NCBI GenBank assembly: GCA_902802045.1
Contig: CADCKQ010000006.1
Span: 40,912 to 104,911, forward strand
From: Oscillospiraceae bacterium
GTDB lineage: Bacteria; Bacillota; Clostridia; Oscillospirales; Oscillospiraceae
DNA length: 64,000 bases
Direction of reading: 5' to 3'
A program made the position numbers and the translations under genes. Of this stretch, positions 63,781-64,000 are shown piece by piece. Each line of letters begins with the position of its first letter. Position 1 is the stretch's first letter. The notes under the pieces were generated by a model. The model was not told the origin of the DNA. It was given only the letters and a program-made list of their open reading frames with translations, and did not search any database.

Positions 63781-64000
63781 TTATTTCTTTGCAAGGCCTT
63801 TCTGTCTTGCATATTCTGCCGCGCCAAGCGCTCCCATCAGCTGCGGGTCTGTCTTCAGGTTAATGACCTTGAGTTTCAGCACATGCTCGATCGCTTCCTT
63901 TAGTCCGTCGTTCTTCGCACATCCCCCAGTGAGCGTTATGCTGTCCGTCGCGCCGGCCTTCTTCGCCATGACAAAGCATCTCTTCGCCACTGCCATCTCT
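63781..64000 (-). CDS. 2-hydroxyacyl-CoA dehydratase activator (BadF/HgdC ATPase), C-terminal end
   Basis: The last 72 codons of a gene entering from the right edge. The segment ITLTGGCAKNDGLKEAIEHV and the end NLKTDPQLMGALGAAEYAR are the C-terminal signature of the ASKHA ATPase that activates (R)-2-hydroxyacyl-CoA dehydratases by ATP-driven electron injection. The dehydratase subunits would be expected to the right, outside the window. It indicates amino-acid or hydroxyacid fermentation, but substrate is not defined. Confidence 0.8.
   Translation of the reverse strand, partial: EMAVAKRCFVMAKKAGATDSITLTGGCAKNDGLKEAIEHVLKLKVINLKTDPQLMGALGAAEYARQKGLAKK

Overview
The window looks like a chromosomal segment of a strictly anaerobic, fermentative Gram-positive bacterium of the Clostridia, probably from a gut-like habitat. 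The grounds are a complete Rnf complex, a sodium-pumping oxaloacetate decarboxylase, a 2-enoate-reductase-type flavoenzyme, the end of a 2-hydroxyacyl-CoA dehydratase activator, a clostripain-family protease, AGGAGG-type ribosome binding sites, and many sigma-A promoters with 17-base spacers. No rRNA or tRNA gene, intact insertion sequence, prophage or CRISPR array was seen.

Left end (1-11467), the most interesting part. Genes of the transketolase pathway of sulfoglycolysis (sulfo-TK) are arranged as two divergent operons around 4312-4516. Leftward: a fucose-isomerase-fold protein (candidate sulfoquinovose isomerase), a DUF624 membrane protein, a sulfoquinovosidase (YihQ type) and a sugar ABC substrate-binding lipoprotein cut by the window edge. 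Rightward: both halves of a split transketolase, an RpiB-like isomerase whose phosphate-binding and ring-opening residues are replaced, an iron-type alcohol dehydrogenase, a DMT-family exporter candidate and a ROK regulator. Inferred route: sulfoquinovoside to sulfoquinovose to 6-deoxy-6-sulfofructose; two C2 transfers to glyceraldehyde 3-phosphate give xylulose 5-phosphate, with 4-deoxy-4-sulfoerythrose/sulfoerythrulose as intermediates; sulfoacetaldehyde is then reduced to isethionate and exported. Three related AT-rich dyads (8-5-8) lie at the starts of the three transcription units, and an identical 12-base motif sits in both divergent promoters. A GPH-family sugar symporter follows but is transcribed with frr.

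10061-18377 is a leftward run: rodA, then UDP-N-acetyl-L-fucosamine synthesis (capE, capF, capG homologues), a DMT transporter, pyrH, frr and the symporter. 18438-21175 is a rightward operon tsaE-tsaB-upp-glycosyltransferase. 21209-25171 is a leftward cell-wall operon (PBP1A, an unknown 93-residue protein, an SH3/NlpC-P60 hydrolase, a FakA-C-terminal-like mini protein). A candidate 6S RNA lies at about 25594-25797. 27328-30697 encodes the sodium-pumping decarboxylase. 30768-36467 holds mscL, a clostripain-like surface protease, a CsoR-family repressor with a His-rich tail, a truncated amylosucrase relic, a lipoprotein and a degenerate phosphatase-like protein.

36497-37561 has no convincing gene. 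It carries an 18-base perfect hairpin, a possible repeat element, and 14 copies of TGACAG/CTGTCA within 300 bases. 37562-42610 is the rnfCDGEAB operon. It is followed by the flavoenzyme, dxs, a GH13 alpha-glucosidase, copA, a DUF975 protein, a MoxR-ATPase/VWA/leucine-rich-repeat trio, the str operon (rpsL-rpsG-fusA-tuf), an M20 amidohydrolase with two membrane proteins, and the end of the dehydratase activator. All functional calls come from reading the sequence; no database search was run.
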